A stretch of 64,000 bases of DNA. Origin: Batkoa obscura (Eukaryota; Entomophthoromycota; Entomophthoromycetes; Entomophthorales; Batkoaceae). The stretch covers positions 1,550,001 to 1,614,000 of the forward strand of contig JASVEC010000008.1 in assembly GCA_030770535.1 (NCBI GenBank), read 5' to 3'. Position 1 is the stretch's first letter; each line of letters begins with the position of its first letter. The translations under genes and the position numbers were made by a program. Below, one piece after another: positions 27,676 through 38,921 of this stretch. The notes under the pieces are model-generated. The model was not told the DNA's origin, made no database searches, and was given only the letters and a program-made list of their open reading frames with translations.

Positions 27676-28930
27676 AGCTTATAAATCTTTTAAGAACTTT
27701 TTTCACTACTTGATTTGAATAATTTAAAAATGAATCTTGAACAATTTGATTTTCTATCCCTGTTTTTATTGATCCATTTATTTGTCAAAAATCCCATAAA
27801 ATTTGTTTAATTATGTTGAATATTATTTTAAATTATTTAAATATTTATAGATCACATAATATTAAAAAAATCGAAATCCTACTAGTTTGAAATTGTAGTA
27901 TATTAATATGTATATGTCAAAATTTACTTTGAAAATTATAAATCATGGTATTTTTATTTAAGAAAGATATTACACTATTAATATAAGTAAACTTAATATG
28001 GGGATGTATTTTTTTGTTTAAGAATTCTACTAACAGTTTTCCACTTAAATGACGCTTAAAAAATGGAAAAAGTAATGAAACCAAAAAAAACATCCCTATA
28101 TAAATAAATCAAATGAAAGAAATAAAAATAAAAATCTTAGCATAGTTAAAGTAATAAAGCAATGATTAACCATGGTAAACTGAGGATGTGAGGTGGTAAT
28201 AATAGTATCAGATATGAAAAATAAATTTAAATGTTTTATGTTATATAAATTTATAACATCTCTTTTAGTATTGCTATAAAAATACTTCAACTGTATTTTG
28301 TATTTTTTTATAATATTAACTATTAGAAAAAAAGACTATTCTGATAACAATAACCAATGTTTTATCAAGAAATGCATAAAAACTTAATAAAACAATATTA
28401 TGGTTAGTTTCTCGATTGCTATTAAAATTTTACAAATAAACTAAAAATACTGCACTCATTTAGCTATGAATAATCTAAAATTTTATGAATTCTTTAATAT
28501 AAGCATATTAATTGCAGCCCTCGATCAAGGTGATTTGATAAGCCTAGGATATAAATTAAAATCTGCTTTAATGAGTGTATATCGCTCACTATATAAAATA
28601 ACTCTCAATATCTAAATAAAAAATTAAAATTTGCTTTTTGCTTAGTGAAATTAAAATATTTACTAAATATAGAATATAAATTGCTAAAAATTTATTTATG
28701 AATCTAAAACATTTTAGTTTTTTGAAATTGTTTTAAACTATAAAACGTAATTGGAGATAAGTTCCACTTAAAATAATTGAAAAATCAATTGAAATTTAAA
28801 TAATCAAATATACTTTATTTTTACAACTCTTTTTTGCTATGTTATTTAAAATATGTTTAAAATATAAACATATGAAATCTTTATTATAACTGAAACAGCT
28901 AAATAATAAATAAATAGTAAAATGCCATTA
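27676..28930. other. Intergenic region with MITE copy E
   Basis: About 1.25 kb without a supported gene. Contains one repeat copy (27997-28100). The open frame at 28096-28290 overlaps it and is low-complexity. Confidence 0.5.
27997..28100 (+). mobile_element. MITE-like repeat, copy E
   Basis: Left end TATGGGGATGTATTTTTTTG, right end AAAAAACATCCCTATA, with interior CTACTAACAG and ATGGAAAAAGTAATGAAACC. Confidence 0.85.
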
Positions 28931-29902
28931 TTATACATATGAGTTAATACTATTAGAATCAATAGACCGATTTAAAGTGCGGTTCGATTTAATACCAATA
29001 AAACGCAAAAAGTTACCTTTGCTTTCTTCATGTAATGTAACAACAAAAATTCCGTTTACTAAAGTGACTGAAAATAAAAACAACATTACAATGCCATCGG
29101 CTAATCCTAACCTCGGTTGTTGAGTAAATGTAGTGTAGAGAAATAATACAAATTCAGGACACAAACATATTAAATAGAATATGATTACTATTAAAAATTT
29201 AAGGATAGTACTGTCAAAGAATCTTTTCTTAATACTTTTTTTATATGCTATGGTTTCGATTCCGGTATTTAAACTGTCAATTAATTTTCTGTAATGGTTG
29301 AGTACTAATAAATAACATATTGGGATCAAAAAGACAGTTGGGATAACAAAAAACAAGATCATGAGATTGAAAAATTTAATTGTAATTGTATTCCTATTTC
29401 CTGGTAAACAGTAGATACCAGATGGCATCAAAATTAAGTTAGTAGTAAATGCGGCGATACAGATAATAGAATAAAGTAATACCAAAGATATTGTTATAAT
29501 TATGATAAATCTTTTATTAGATATATGATAATTTTTGACTATAATCAAATATCTTACTAAGCTTAATATTCCTGTAACAATGATTGATATAAAAGTAGCT
29601 GAAATAAAGATTAATAAGCTAAAGTTACAGAATATTGAAGTTGTAGTAATCTCATCGCCTATACTCCATTTTATTATTTGAACTATAATTAAAAACAAGG
29701 ACCCTATACTATCTAATATAGCAATTATACTAATTAAAATTGAATCTATTGCTAAAAATTTGCTTCTATTGAATAGCGTTAAATAAGTAATGATACTATT
29801 CAAAGCAAATGAAAGTATGGCGACTATAAATAATACGATATCTACTCCAATCCATGGTTCCACTACTCCTATTTTTGTGTTTGCAAAGTTGGTGTCTTGC
29901 AT
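28931..29902 (-). CDS. Rhodopsin-like 7TM receptor-like protein (paralogue 1)
   Basis: Single-exon protein of 323 residues with seven predicted hydrophobic helices (approximate residues 20-45, 54-80, 88-114, 133-153, 174-200, 232-256, 264-290). Short N-terminus without a signal peptide. Marks shared with paralogue 2 at 31568: VDIVLFIVAILS in helix 1, LVRYLIIVKNY at the cytosolic end of helix 3 (position of the DRY motif, here without Asp), PSGIYCLPG before helix 5, LICLCPEFVLFLY in helix 6 (CxP-like) and VTLVNGIFVVTLHEESKG at the end of helix 7. These suggest a diverged family A GPCR. Ligand and G-protein coupling are unknown. Confidence 0.7.
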   Translation of the reverse strand: MQDTNFANTKIGVVEPWIGVDIVLFIVAILSFALNSIITYLTLFNRSKFLAIDSILISIIAILDSIGSLFLIIVQIIKWSIGDEITTTSIFCNFSLLIFISATFISIIVTGILSLVRYLIIVKNYHISNKRFIIIITISLVLLYSIICIAAFTTNLILMPSGIYCLPGNRNTITIKFFNLMILFFVIPTVFLIPICYLLVLNHYRKLIDSLNTGIETIAYKKSIKKRFFDSTILKFLIVIIFYLICLCPEFVLFLYTTFTQQPRLGLADGIVMLFLFSVTLVNGIFVVTLHEESKGNFLRFIGIKSNRTLNRSIDSNSINSYV

Positions 29903-31567
29903 TTAATAATTAAAAATAAAAAGAGATAAAAAATAAAAATATTAAAAAGCAAAAAATATAAATATTAATTTGAAACCTTGAAAGTACATTTTAAATAATT
30001 ATTATGAATACAGCTCCTGCAATTCTATTTCGACTTATTTAAACGTTTATTTAAAAATATTTTTTTGCTAAAAACAGGGCAAAATTCGAATTTAACGTAT
30101 CAAAAAACCAAATAAACAAACAGTTAGCTCTAAAAACTATCGCAAATTATATCGTTATGGAGTTGCAGCAGTTGTAATCGTTTAGTTTTTTATAGGGCGA
30201 AGAATAAAGGGCTAGAACCATTTTATCTTTTATTTGGCAACTCACTTGTTTTAGCCTGCAATCAATAGTTTAAATCAACTAAAATTTTTACAGCTTATTT
30301 TAAATAAGGTTAATAAATTAGAGAATGGTTTTATTGGCGATTTTATGGTATTTGAATTTTTAAAACTTTGAAGTCAAAGACTCCTAAATATCTTAGAAGA
30401 AAATTTGATAAAGAAAGGAGGGAAAAGTAATTGTTTAGTAAAAGATGATCAGCATTTGATTTTTTGACTAAAAGTTCGAGTTAAGCAGGAAGATTATTTA
30501 AATTTTTAATAGTTTTATCTATTTAACATTCTATTTTATTAATACATTATGCTCGTATATTAAATTATGTGCACATAAAAAGGCTGTAAATCAAAAAAAT
30601 AGAAGCAAAGCACTACAGATGTAACTCAACATGTAGACAACATACAAACTATTTGATTTATGTAACCTTGTAATTGTTTACTAAGCTTAAAAAATATCTC
30701 ATCTAAGTGATAGGTTGTTCTATGTAATTATAGAGTCTGATATTATATCAAGTTAATAAACATAGTATTAGATTTAACTTTAACTTTTAATAAAATAAAC
30801 CTGTTTTATTATTATAAAAATAAAAATATAAAAAGCAACTAATTCAAGCTTAATTTATTATTTATTATCTCATTTTGTACTTTAATTTATGATATAAATA
30901 AAATAAATCTTAAAACTTCATCTTCTTCAAAACATGTAGTACAATAATTCAGTATAATCCACATCAATTAAAACTGCACTATAATTTATTGCTGTTACCA
31001 TAGTCTTGAACCTCTTATTTACCTAATAATTTTATTGGAATTTGAGTTAATACTAAAAAAGTATAAAAGTTAAAATAGTAGTTTTGTCTTATCTATTGAA
31101 ACAATAATTAGTAAAATAGAAATATGGCATATTATAATGTAGCAGTGAAGTATAACATAATATATGATAAGTCACACTATCATAGATTACCAATTTATAA
31201 GAAGTAGCTAACCTGTTTTGACTATTTTAGAACGAACTAAAAATAACTCTCTGATAGAATGATTAATGATATTGTTTTAATACTACATAATTCAAGATAT
31301 TAATGAATACAAACATAACATGATTTGATAGAATATAAAAAACAAGGACAAATAAAGGTTAATTGAATATAGAAATGGATGGTGCATGTCAGTACCAAAT
31401 TAAGTTTACTTAATTAAGTAGTCTAAAATTACTAACCAATAAAGATGAGTTTAAAACTTAATGACTTAGAATCATTATTTTATTTTCTAAGAATATAATT
31501 CAACCATAGTAAGATTATTAAATTATTATCAATTTTATAGTTGTTTTCTATTTCTTTCATTAATCGA
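29903..31567. other. Intergenic between the two receptor genes
   Basis: About 1.66 kb of AT-rich DNA between two divergent receptor-like genes. No ORF, repeat copy or RNA signal recognised; presumably both promoters. Confidence 0.5.
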
Positions 31568-32548
31568 ATGGATTCCATCAAGGACTACGGTATAAGTAAA
31601 AGAGATAAGCATTTTGGTCCCTTAGAAATTTATCCTGCAGTTGATGCAATTGCTTTCATTGTTGCAATCCTTTCAATCCTTTCAAATGCTTTATTGTTTT
31701 ATATCACCTGTTTTAGAAGAAAGTTTAACTTTGCTATTGATTCCATTATGGTCACTTTCATTGCTATTTTTGATTTAATCGTTAGTGTGTTTATGTTTAT
31801 AAGTCTTATCTTTAAATGGGCCACCGACAATGCTTATACAAAAGATCAATCTTATTGGTGTCGTATGTCTTCTGTTTTATTTGGCAGTACTACTTTTGCT
31901 ACTTTAACACTGGTTGCTCTATTTGCAGTGTTGAGGTATTTAGTTATTGTAAAGGGGTATAAAATACATTCTATGACATCAGTAATTGCATCCATAGTAC
32001 TTATTGGTTCTACATGGGCCATATTTTTAGAAAGGTCGTTTTCTTCAAATCGGTTGAAAGTTAATCCATCGGGCTTATATTGTGTTCCACAGATGTGGGG
32101 TCGGGATTGGGACGATCGAGTTCTTGCCCTTTATTTATTAATCATAACAGTACCTTCAATAATCATGATTCCATTATTTAATTCTTTAGTTGCAGTCCAT
32201 TATGGTAAGATAGTTAAAGAAATGGGTAGAGAAAGTAAAATACCAGGTATTGGAAAACTTAGGTCCAATGTTATTAAATTATTCATAATAGTATTTGCTT
32301 ATGCTATTACCATCTTGCCTGAATTTATATCTGTAATATACGTTGTTATAACAGATGGAGTAAGGTATTCATTACTCGATGGTATAGTGATAACCTTATT
32401 TTTTTCTGTTACAGTTGTCAATTCTTTTTTTACCCTTTTTTTACATGATGACACTAAACGAGAATTGTATGATATGCTTGGGTATGGAATGAGCCATTTT
32501 GAGTCATTTAAAATGGATAGAACTGACTCTGACTCTGAAATATGCTAG
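31568..32548 (+). CDS. Rhodopsin-like 7TM receptor-like protein (paralogue 2)
   Basis: Single-exon protein of 326 residues with seven hydrophobic helices. The first ATG is at 31568; an upstream TTG extension is open but unneeded. Clearly related to the gene at 28931: VDAIAFIVAILSILSNALL (helix 1), DSIMVTFIAIFDLIVS (helix 2), VLRYLVIVKGYK (end of helix 3), NPSGLYCVP before helix 5, ITILPEFISVIYV (helix 6) and VTVVNSFFTLFLHDDTK (helix 7). The C-terminal tail has an acidic Ser/Thr/Asp cluster (DRTDSDSE), a possible phosphorylation site. Probably a family A GPCR-like receptor; ligand unknown. Confidence 0.72.
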   Translation: MDSIKDYGISKRDKHFGPLEIYPAVDAIAFIVAILSILSNALLFYITCFRRKFNFAIDSIMVTFIAIFDLIVSVFMFISLIFKWATDNAYTKDQSYWCRMSSVLFGSTTFATLTLVALFAVLRYLVIVKGYKIHSMTSVIASIVLIGSTWAIFLERSFSSNRLKVNPSGLYCVPQMWGRDWDDRVLALYLLIITVPSIIMIPLFNSLVAVHYGKIVKEMGRESKIPGIGKLRSNVIKLFIIVFAYAITILPEFISVIYVVITDGVRYSLLDGIVITLFFSVTVVNSFFTLFLHDDTKRELYDMLGYGMSHFESFKMDRTDSDSEIC

Positions 32549-33113
32549 TCATAAATAATAATGTAATTAATTAATTTAAAAATTAATATTTCTTTTTGTA
32601 TGAATAAAATACATGCTTACCCATATTTGATTTATAATTTAATTTTAATGTGTAAATGTTGCCAAAAACAAGTAACATAGATTAGTGTTATTTATCAATT
32701 TTAGAGTAATTTTACTTTTATATCGAAACCTCAATTCAGGATTATTAATAGTAACAATGATAATAAAATGCAGATTAAATGATTTTGATAGTAAATTTGT
32801 TTTAAAAATATAATATTTATAATTATCGATTCTATAAAACTATTAATCAAATTAATATTTTAATAATATTTTAAACTAAATAATATTTTAAACTAAATAA
32901 TATCTTTGCTATTCAATATAAGCTAAAACTGACTAAAAAGAAGTCGCATAAATAGGTGCAAGATTCTGATCATCAATTCCTAATTTGGCCAATTCAGAGG
33001 GAAAAATAAAATCATAGCTAATAAAGAGTTGGCTTAAAAGCATGAAAGAGAAAGTTAGTGGAACAAAACCTCCATAATAAAGAAGAATCTTTTTTACTTT
33101 TTTTGAAAAAAAG
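32549..33113. other. Intergenic, no gene seen
   Basis: Spacer between receptor and HAK transporter. A minus-strand open frame (32933-33151) overlaps the HAK start and is not supported. Presumably HAK promoter. Confidence 0.5.
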
Positions 33114-35874
33114 ATGTTGCAACCAACTGATGACCCAAAAATAACTGTCACTACACCATTATTAATTAATAATGAATTTCGTACCAGCTATAACGATGAA
33201 ACTGTGACATCAAGTAGAAACTCGTTTACACCACCAGAAATGTTATCAGATGAAGAAAAAATAGCTAGTTATGGTCCAATAAAGAGATTTTTAATAGGCT
33301 TAATGACGGTAAACCATAAGTACCAATTAAAATAACTCAAATTTTAATATTTTATATAGCTAGAAGGCTTTAGAACAGTAAGATTATCTTTACAGAGCGT
33401 TGGTGTAATTTATGGTAATATTATTTAGCAACTGACTTTCAGTTTTTTAATACATGTCTTTAGGTGATATTGGAACAAGTCCATTGTATGTATTTTCAAC
33501 TATATTTAATGGTCACGATAGCCCAACCGAAGTCGAAATTTATGGCGCCGTATCCTTAATATTTTGGTCTTTATGTTTAATTTTTATACTAAAATATGTC
33601 ACTATTGTATTATTTGCTGATGATAATGGTGAAGGAGGTACCTTCGCTTTATACTCTTTGATTTGTCGGTAATTTTAGTTGAACTATTTTTGTCTCATTT
33701 TTTATTCTTATTATAGTTATTGTAACATTGTGCCACGTGGAACTCAGCACGATTCAGATTTAGCTCTTACACATTATGACACCGATGACTTTACTTATTT
33801 TACACCGAATGACGCCTATGTTCCATGGCAAAATAAAGTTAAAAAGCTCATAAGTAAGAGTAGCCTATTTCGCTCTGGTTTACTGTTGGTTGTTTTATTC
33901 GGTACCTCATTGGTGATGGGAGACGGTATATTAACGCCAGCTGTTTCTGGTAATTCAAATAATATATTATTATGATTACAATTTAATCTTGTTTAGTATT
34001 ATCTGCTGTCGAAGGTGTACAAATTGCTTTTCCACAAATGGGAAGCTATATTGTACCTATAACAGTTGTTATCATTTTGTTCTTATTCTTAGGCCAAAGA
34101 TTAGGAACAAGTAAGGTCTCTAAATTCTTTGCGCCAGTGATTATAGTCTGGTTATTGAGTATCGCTAGTATAGGTGCTTATAATATTTCATTTAATCCAA
34201 AAATACTAAATGCGATCTCACCTTATTACGCTTTAAGATACTTTCAGGTACGTGGTCATCAAGGTTGGGAATCATTAGGTGGTATTTTATTGTGTATATC
34301 AGGTAATTTAAGGATACTCTATTTTATTACTTTATTAACTCTTTTTAGGTGTTGAAGCTTTATTTGCTGATTTGGGTCATTTTAATAGAATTTCAATAAG
34401 ATTATCCGCTACTTCAATTGTTTTTCCGTGTTTATTATTAACCTACTTTGGGCAGGCTGCACAGATATCTTTAAATCCTTCAGTTGTAAGCAATGCATTT
34501 TGGCTAACTGTACCAACCCAAGTATTTTGGCCAATGTTAATCATAGCCACTTGTGCTGCAGTAGTTGCATCTCAAGCTATGGTTTCTGCAGCATTTTCAA
34601 TTATTCATCAAGCTATGGCATTAGCATGCTTTCCTAAAGTTAATATTGTCCATACTAGTAGAAAAATTCACGGACAAGTTTTTGTTCCTGAAGTTAGTGC
34701 TATTCTTATGATACTTTCCATCTCTTTAGTTATTATCTTCCAAGAATCTACAAGTTTGACAGCTGCTTATGGACTTGCTTCATGTATGTTAATGTTCCTT
34801 ACAACCTGTTTAATCAGTTTAGTTATGATAGTGGTTTGGAAACTTAACTTCATTTTAGTTTTTAGTTTTTTCCTTCTATTTTTTTCAATCGATCTAGCAT
34901 TCCTTTCTTCAACCCTTTTAAAACTAATGTCAGGCGGATGGATCCCATTAGCATTTGCTTTCTTTTTTTCTATTATAATGAATGTTTGGCGATGGGGAAC
35001 AGATTTAAAACATAGAGCAATTGTAGATTCTCAAGTTTCTCTAGATTCTTTACTCTATGATCCTGTACCTTCAAGCACCCCTACTCATCTCCCATCAACA
35101 GATGACATACTAAAATGCGCACCAAACAATTCATGGTCAAATGGATGGTTATTAAAAACATCTAATGAACCACAACCAGTAGCAAGGGTACCTGGGCTTG
35201 CATTGTTTTATTCAGAAGCAGAAACCAATGTTCCTGCTGTATTTAAACATACTTTGAACTGTTTTTCTACTGTACCTGAAGTTGTAGTTTTTGTAACTAT
35301 AAGACATATTGTAGTACCTACTGTTTTACCACATGAGAGATTTCTTCTCACTAGATTGTCTATTCGCGGTTTTTATCGTTGTGTTGCAAGATATGGATAT
35401 ATGGATGTTATAGAACGTGGGGATGAATTTGTTAGTCTATTGACGGATCAATTGACAGGGAACATTCAAGAATCATTAATTAAATTAAAAAGAAAAGAAG
35501 AAGAGATAAATAAAGCTGTAGGGAATAATTTTAACCCAGGAGACACAAGTAATAAAAAGGATGTAAATCCGAGAATAAGCTTAAACTACCCATCTGGGTT
35601 AGAAGTTCAATTTTCCAATTTGAGCAAAAAGTCTCCTACTCAACAACGCATTCTATCGCTTGAAATGGAGATGGATATACTAGAATCTGCTTTAAGACAC
35701 GGCGCTACCTTTGTATTAGGCAAAAATTTAGTAAAAGCGAAAGAAAAATCACCAGTCTTACACAAGCTAGGGTTGAACTATATCTATAGTTTCTTATCTA
35801 ATAATGATCGTTCCTTTTCACTTAAAACAACACCATCTAAAACCATCCAAGTCGGTATTCCTCTTAGAGTATAG
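33114..35874 (+). CDS. HAK/KUP-type high-affinity potassium transporter
   Basis: Plasma-membrane K+ uptake protein (K+/H+ symport) of the KT/HAK/KUP family, common in fungi and plants, absent from animals. Six exons. An N-terminal soluble stretch leads to the signature [16 protein letters not shown], then [29 protein letters not shown] joined to [28 protein letters not shown] and [20 protein letters not shown]. About twelve membrane helices, then a cytosolic C-terminal domain including [19 protein letters not shown] and [20 protein letters not shown] as in KUPs. ATG at 33114; total about 790 residues. No upstream regulatory element recognised. Confidence 0.94.
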
Positions 35875-36048
35875 AAATTTATTTTATTAAATGCTATATA
35901 TTTTATTTGTATATTTTAAATAAAAATAAAAATTTAGTAAATTTAATTAACATAAAAGATAATTAAAGTAGCTTTATATTTAATTTCAAAGTAACAATTT
36001 TTTCTACAGATTACTTATCCATACGGAAGGTTTGATTTACTTAAAACA

Positions 36049-36265
36049 ATGAAGAATATCAATACAATATCTAAAGAAAGTTTGAAGATTTGGAAGATTC
36101 AGAATTCTTTAACAGGTAAGGCAGAACGTAACACTTTAACGGGTGATTTCTTTTTTAATAGGTAAACTATCCTATGGCCTATCCAAGGCTCGAATTCAAG
36201 CCTTGGCTCGAGAGGGGCAGCGTATTACCACTGGGTCACCCCTCTCCAAAATAGTAAATATTTAG
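36049..36265 (+). CDS. Possible two-exon small protein (or coincidental ORF over a tRNA-like element)
   Basis: ATG at 36049, exon 36049-36115, a canonical 46-base intron (GTAAGG...TTAATAG), exon 36162-36265 with stop TAG. Product of 56 residues: MKNINTISKESLKIWK at the start and SKARIQALAREGQRITTG in the second exon. No family recognised. The second exon coincides with two strong hairpins and tRNA-promoter-like boxes on the other strand, so the frame may be accidental. Confidence 0.2.
36170..36247 (-). ncRNA. tRNA-like / SINE-head-like GC-rich element
   Basis: On the minus strand an A-box-like TGACCCAGTGGT is followed, at about tRNA spacing, by a B-box-like AATTCGAGCCT. Two perfect stems flank these: GAGAGGGG/CCCCTCTC (36210-36246) and CCAAGGCT/AGCCTTGG (36183-36206). 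The segment is visibly GC-rich in an AT-rich setting. A proper cloverleaf (acceptor and T stems) does not fold by eye, so a tRNA relic or tRNA-derived SINE head is likelier than a working tRNA. Confidence 0.35.
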
Positions 36266-36300
36266 TTTTTAATTATCTAATTTTGATATTTTCCTAAACT

Positions 36301-36408
36301 ATATGGGGGTGTATTTTTTTGTTTAAGAATTTTACTAACAATCTTTCCACTCAAATAGCGTTTAAAAAATGGGAAAAATGATGAAACCAAAAAAAAACAT
36401 CCCCATAT
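36301..36408 (+). mobile_element. MITE-like repeat, copy F
   Basis: Left end ATATGGGGGTGTATTTTTTT, right end AAAACATCCCCATATC; interior TTTTACTAACAATCTTTCC and AATGATGAAACC. Located between two converging genes. Confidence 0.85.
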
Positions 36409-36494
36409 CCTAAGCTATTTTGTAGAAAAAATTAAATATTAATGTATTTGATAAATAAAAAGATTAATCTTAAATATGTTTATTTAGTAATAAT

Positions 36495-37280
36495 TTAATT
36501 CAATGTTACAGTTTGGGATGTAATAGTAGCAGTGGCAGCTAATTTTAATTTGAAATAGTCTTTATGAAGTCCACATTCGGTTTTAGTTTGATTAGCCCAT
36601 CTACCAGAACGCTCATCATTTTTATCTTTAGAAGGTGTTGTAGAATGATAATCTCCAATAGAGAGGTAACCTTGATCTAATAATGGGTTATATGGGACAT
36701 TGTTACGTTTAACATACTCTTCTACTTGACTAAAAGTCCAATTTGCTAATGGATTAATTTTTAATAAACCAGTACTATCTAACTCTAAAATAGGAATTGA
36801 GCTACGTTGCCCATGTTGAGATCTACGCCTACCGGTGAATACTGCACTGGCATTTAATTCATTATAAGCACGATGAGCAGGTTCAACTTTAACTAAATAA
36901 TCGTATTGATCTTCATTAGACTTCCAAAGCTGAGTACCATATTTTGATTCAAATTCACTTCGATTATTTACTTTATTTGGCTTATAAATGTTTATAGTAG
37001 CATTGTACTTTTGCTTTACTTTACTTACCAATTGTAGTGTTTCTTCAAAATGATATAAAGTATCTATAAATATTAAATCAATTGGGTGTTTGTCTGATTT
37101 ATTATACTTTGAAATAATATCAGTGATAACTAATCCCGTTAACCCAAACGCTGTAGTTTGATAAAGATTTGGTAAAGTAGTGATACTCCATTCAATGATT
37201 TTTTCAGGGCTCAGATCATTTAATTGTTGATTTAAATAAGATAAATGTTCTTTTGTAAACAAAGCTTGGTTCAATGCCAT
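36495..37280 (-). CDS. MET16: Phosphoadenosine phosphosulfate (PAPS) reductase
   Basis: Reduces PAPS to sulfite with thioredoxin in assimilatory sulfate reduction, cytosolic. Intronless, 261 residues, full family length. Visible features: N-terminal TTAFGLTGLVITDI (PP-loop-type nucleotide site), DLIFIDTLYHFEETL, KVEPAHRAYNEL, ASAVFTGRRRSQHGQRS, KINPLANWTFSQVEEYV, YLSIGDYHSTTP and the catalytic-Cys motif KTECGLHKDY near the C-terminus. Only one catalytic Cys and no paired CC motifs, so a PAPS rather than iron-sulfur APS reductase. Start ATG at 37278-37280. Confidence 0.96.
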   Translation of the reverse strand: MALNQALFTKEHLSYLNQQLNDLSPEKIIEWSITTLPNLYQTTAFGLTGLVITDIISKYNKSDKHPIDLIFIDTLYHFEETLQLVSKVKQKYNATINIYKPNKVNNRSEFESKYGTQLWKSNEDQYDYLVKVEPAHRAYNELNASAVFTGRRRSQHGQRSSIPILELDSTGLLKINPLANWTFSQVEEYVKRNNVPYNPLLDQGYLSIGDYHSTTPSKDKNDERSGRWANQTKTECGLHKDYFKLKLAATATITSQTVTLN

Positions 37281-38921
37281 GTTAAAGAGATTGTAAATAA
37301 TATTAGCTATATGTTGTTTTTAAGCAATACAGAATATAATAAACAAATTTAATCTAAATTCTAGTTTATTTATATTTTTTTATTTATTAGTAATAATTTT
37401 CATTTGATGCCATAATGTATTAAAAGCACGCAATCTATAAACGCTATAATTATAATCAATCAACTTTGATTCATTTGAAGTTAGGAGGGTATCAAAAGCA
37501 TAATAGACCATATTTCATCATTTTAAACAAATATTAGCAATTTGCCTTATGTTTATCTTTCTTTTTAAAAGTCATATTATAACTGCTTTCATTAATAATA
37601 GTCAATTAATAATATAATGTCATTAATAATAGTGCTATAGCAATATGTAGAACTGTCATATAAAGTAAGCAGGTTTATAGTATTATAAAATGTAATATAA
37701 ACTATAACCTAACTATTTTGAATATTTTGAATTAGTTAGTGCTTACAGCTATAAGCAACAAATAGATAGTTGTAGTAAATATACTAAAAAACATCATAGG
37801 AATACCAACTTGAGTAAATATTAACTTTGTATTTTACTATACTTTTATGAATAATTTTCTAATATAATGACTTTACTAAAACCTAAACAATAACACTTAA
37901 ACTTATAAAGTCCTCGCTTTTTACAAAAAGTTAAAGGTTTTTTACTTTTATAATATCAAATGTGTTAAAAATTAATGATACTTTTAATAATGTATGTTCC
38001 TGTCAATTTATAGGGGTGTTTTTTTTGGCTTCATTTTTTCCATTTTTTAAACGCTATTTGAGTGGAAAGATTGTTAGTAAAATTCTTAAACACAAAAATA
38101 CATCCCCTTATATCTATTACATAGTAGGTTTTGTGCGAATTTAACTAAAATTTATATGAATAAAAACCTAAATATTGTATCGATCTTTATCTCCCGCCAA
38201 AGTTTATAAATAAGATTAATATTTAAAAAAACAACTGGTACTCAGAAAGCTATAAAATAACTCTGGTTCCAGACGTACATAACTGAACTATTGACAATGT
38301 TTAGAAGTATCTACAAAATAGAGTATATGATAAAATTATATATTGTTATGAGTTTATTTATATAATAATAGGAGGTCTTGGTAAAGCTTTGCAGAATTGA
38401 AGATGCTGCGACTACTTTAATTTTTATTTATAAAGTGCTTAAAGTTTCATTTAAAAAATTCAAATATTGGTAGCTTTTCAAAAAATGAATTAAAATTTCA
38501 AATTATCAGCAGCTATTGAAAAAAAATCAAAATTATGCACAAAATATTTGATAGTTTCCCTAAAAATGTAAAATAAAATAAAATAAAATTAGTAAATAAC
38601 AAGAGGAAATTTAATTAGTAATAAATATTCGCTTATTTTTTAATATTTGGCAAAAACAATAACATAATAAATAATTACGAGTTAGATATAAAGTATGCGT
38701 CCTCGTTTTATGCAAATCCGGTCCTAGTCGTAGCTGATAAAGCGTATGATGTTGGGGTACCGTTTAAAGTGAGGGATTTTTAAAGGTAGACGAGGCAATA
38801 TAATTTTGATTATTTTTTGAGACAAAAAATAAATAAGACTTAATTAAAGGTTTGATGCCTAAATCAATATCGTTTGATAATAAAATGGTAAGCCCTTCTT
38901 TCAACCTTGAAACCGTTTTGT
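37281..38921. other. Intergenic region with MITE copy G
   Basis: About 1.6 kb without a supported gene; one repeat copy (38009-38112). A plus-strand ORF at 37962-38144 mostly reads through that repeat. Confidence 0.5.
38009..38112 (-). mobile_element. MITE-like repeat, copy G
   Basis: Reversed orientation. Left end TATAGGGGTGTTTTTTTTGG, right end ACATCCCCTTATA, interior AAACGCTATTTGAGTGG and AGATTGTTAGTAAAATTC. Confidence 0.85.

Larger units (their letters stand above)
35875..36494. other. Intergenic region with GC-rich hairpin locus and MITE copy F
   Basis: Spacer between the HAK and PAPS reductase stops (convergent genes). It contains a possible two-exon mini-gene or tRNA-like element (36049-36265) and a repeat copy (36301-36408). 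Confidence 0.5.

Noticed and set aside
32933-33151. Minus-strand ORF of 72 codons overlapping the HAK start
   Set aside because: It contains a hydrophobic stretch, but it has no recognised family, overlaps the HAK first exon antisense, and lies in the HAK promoter.
37962-38144. Plus-strand ORF of 60 codons
   Set aside because: Most of it is translation through MITE copy G.
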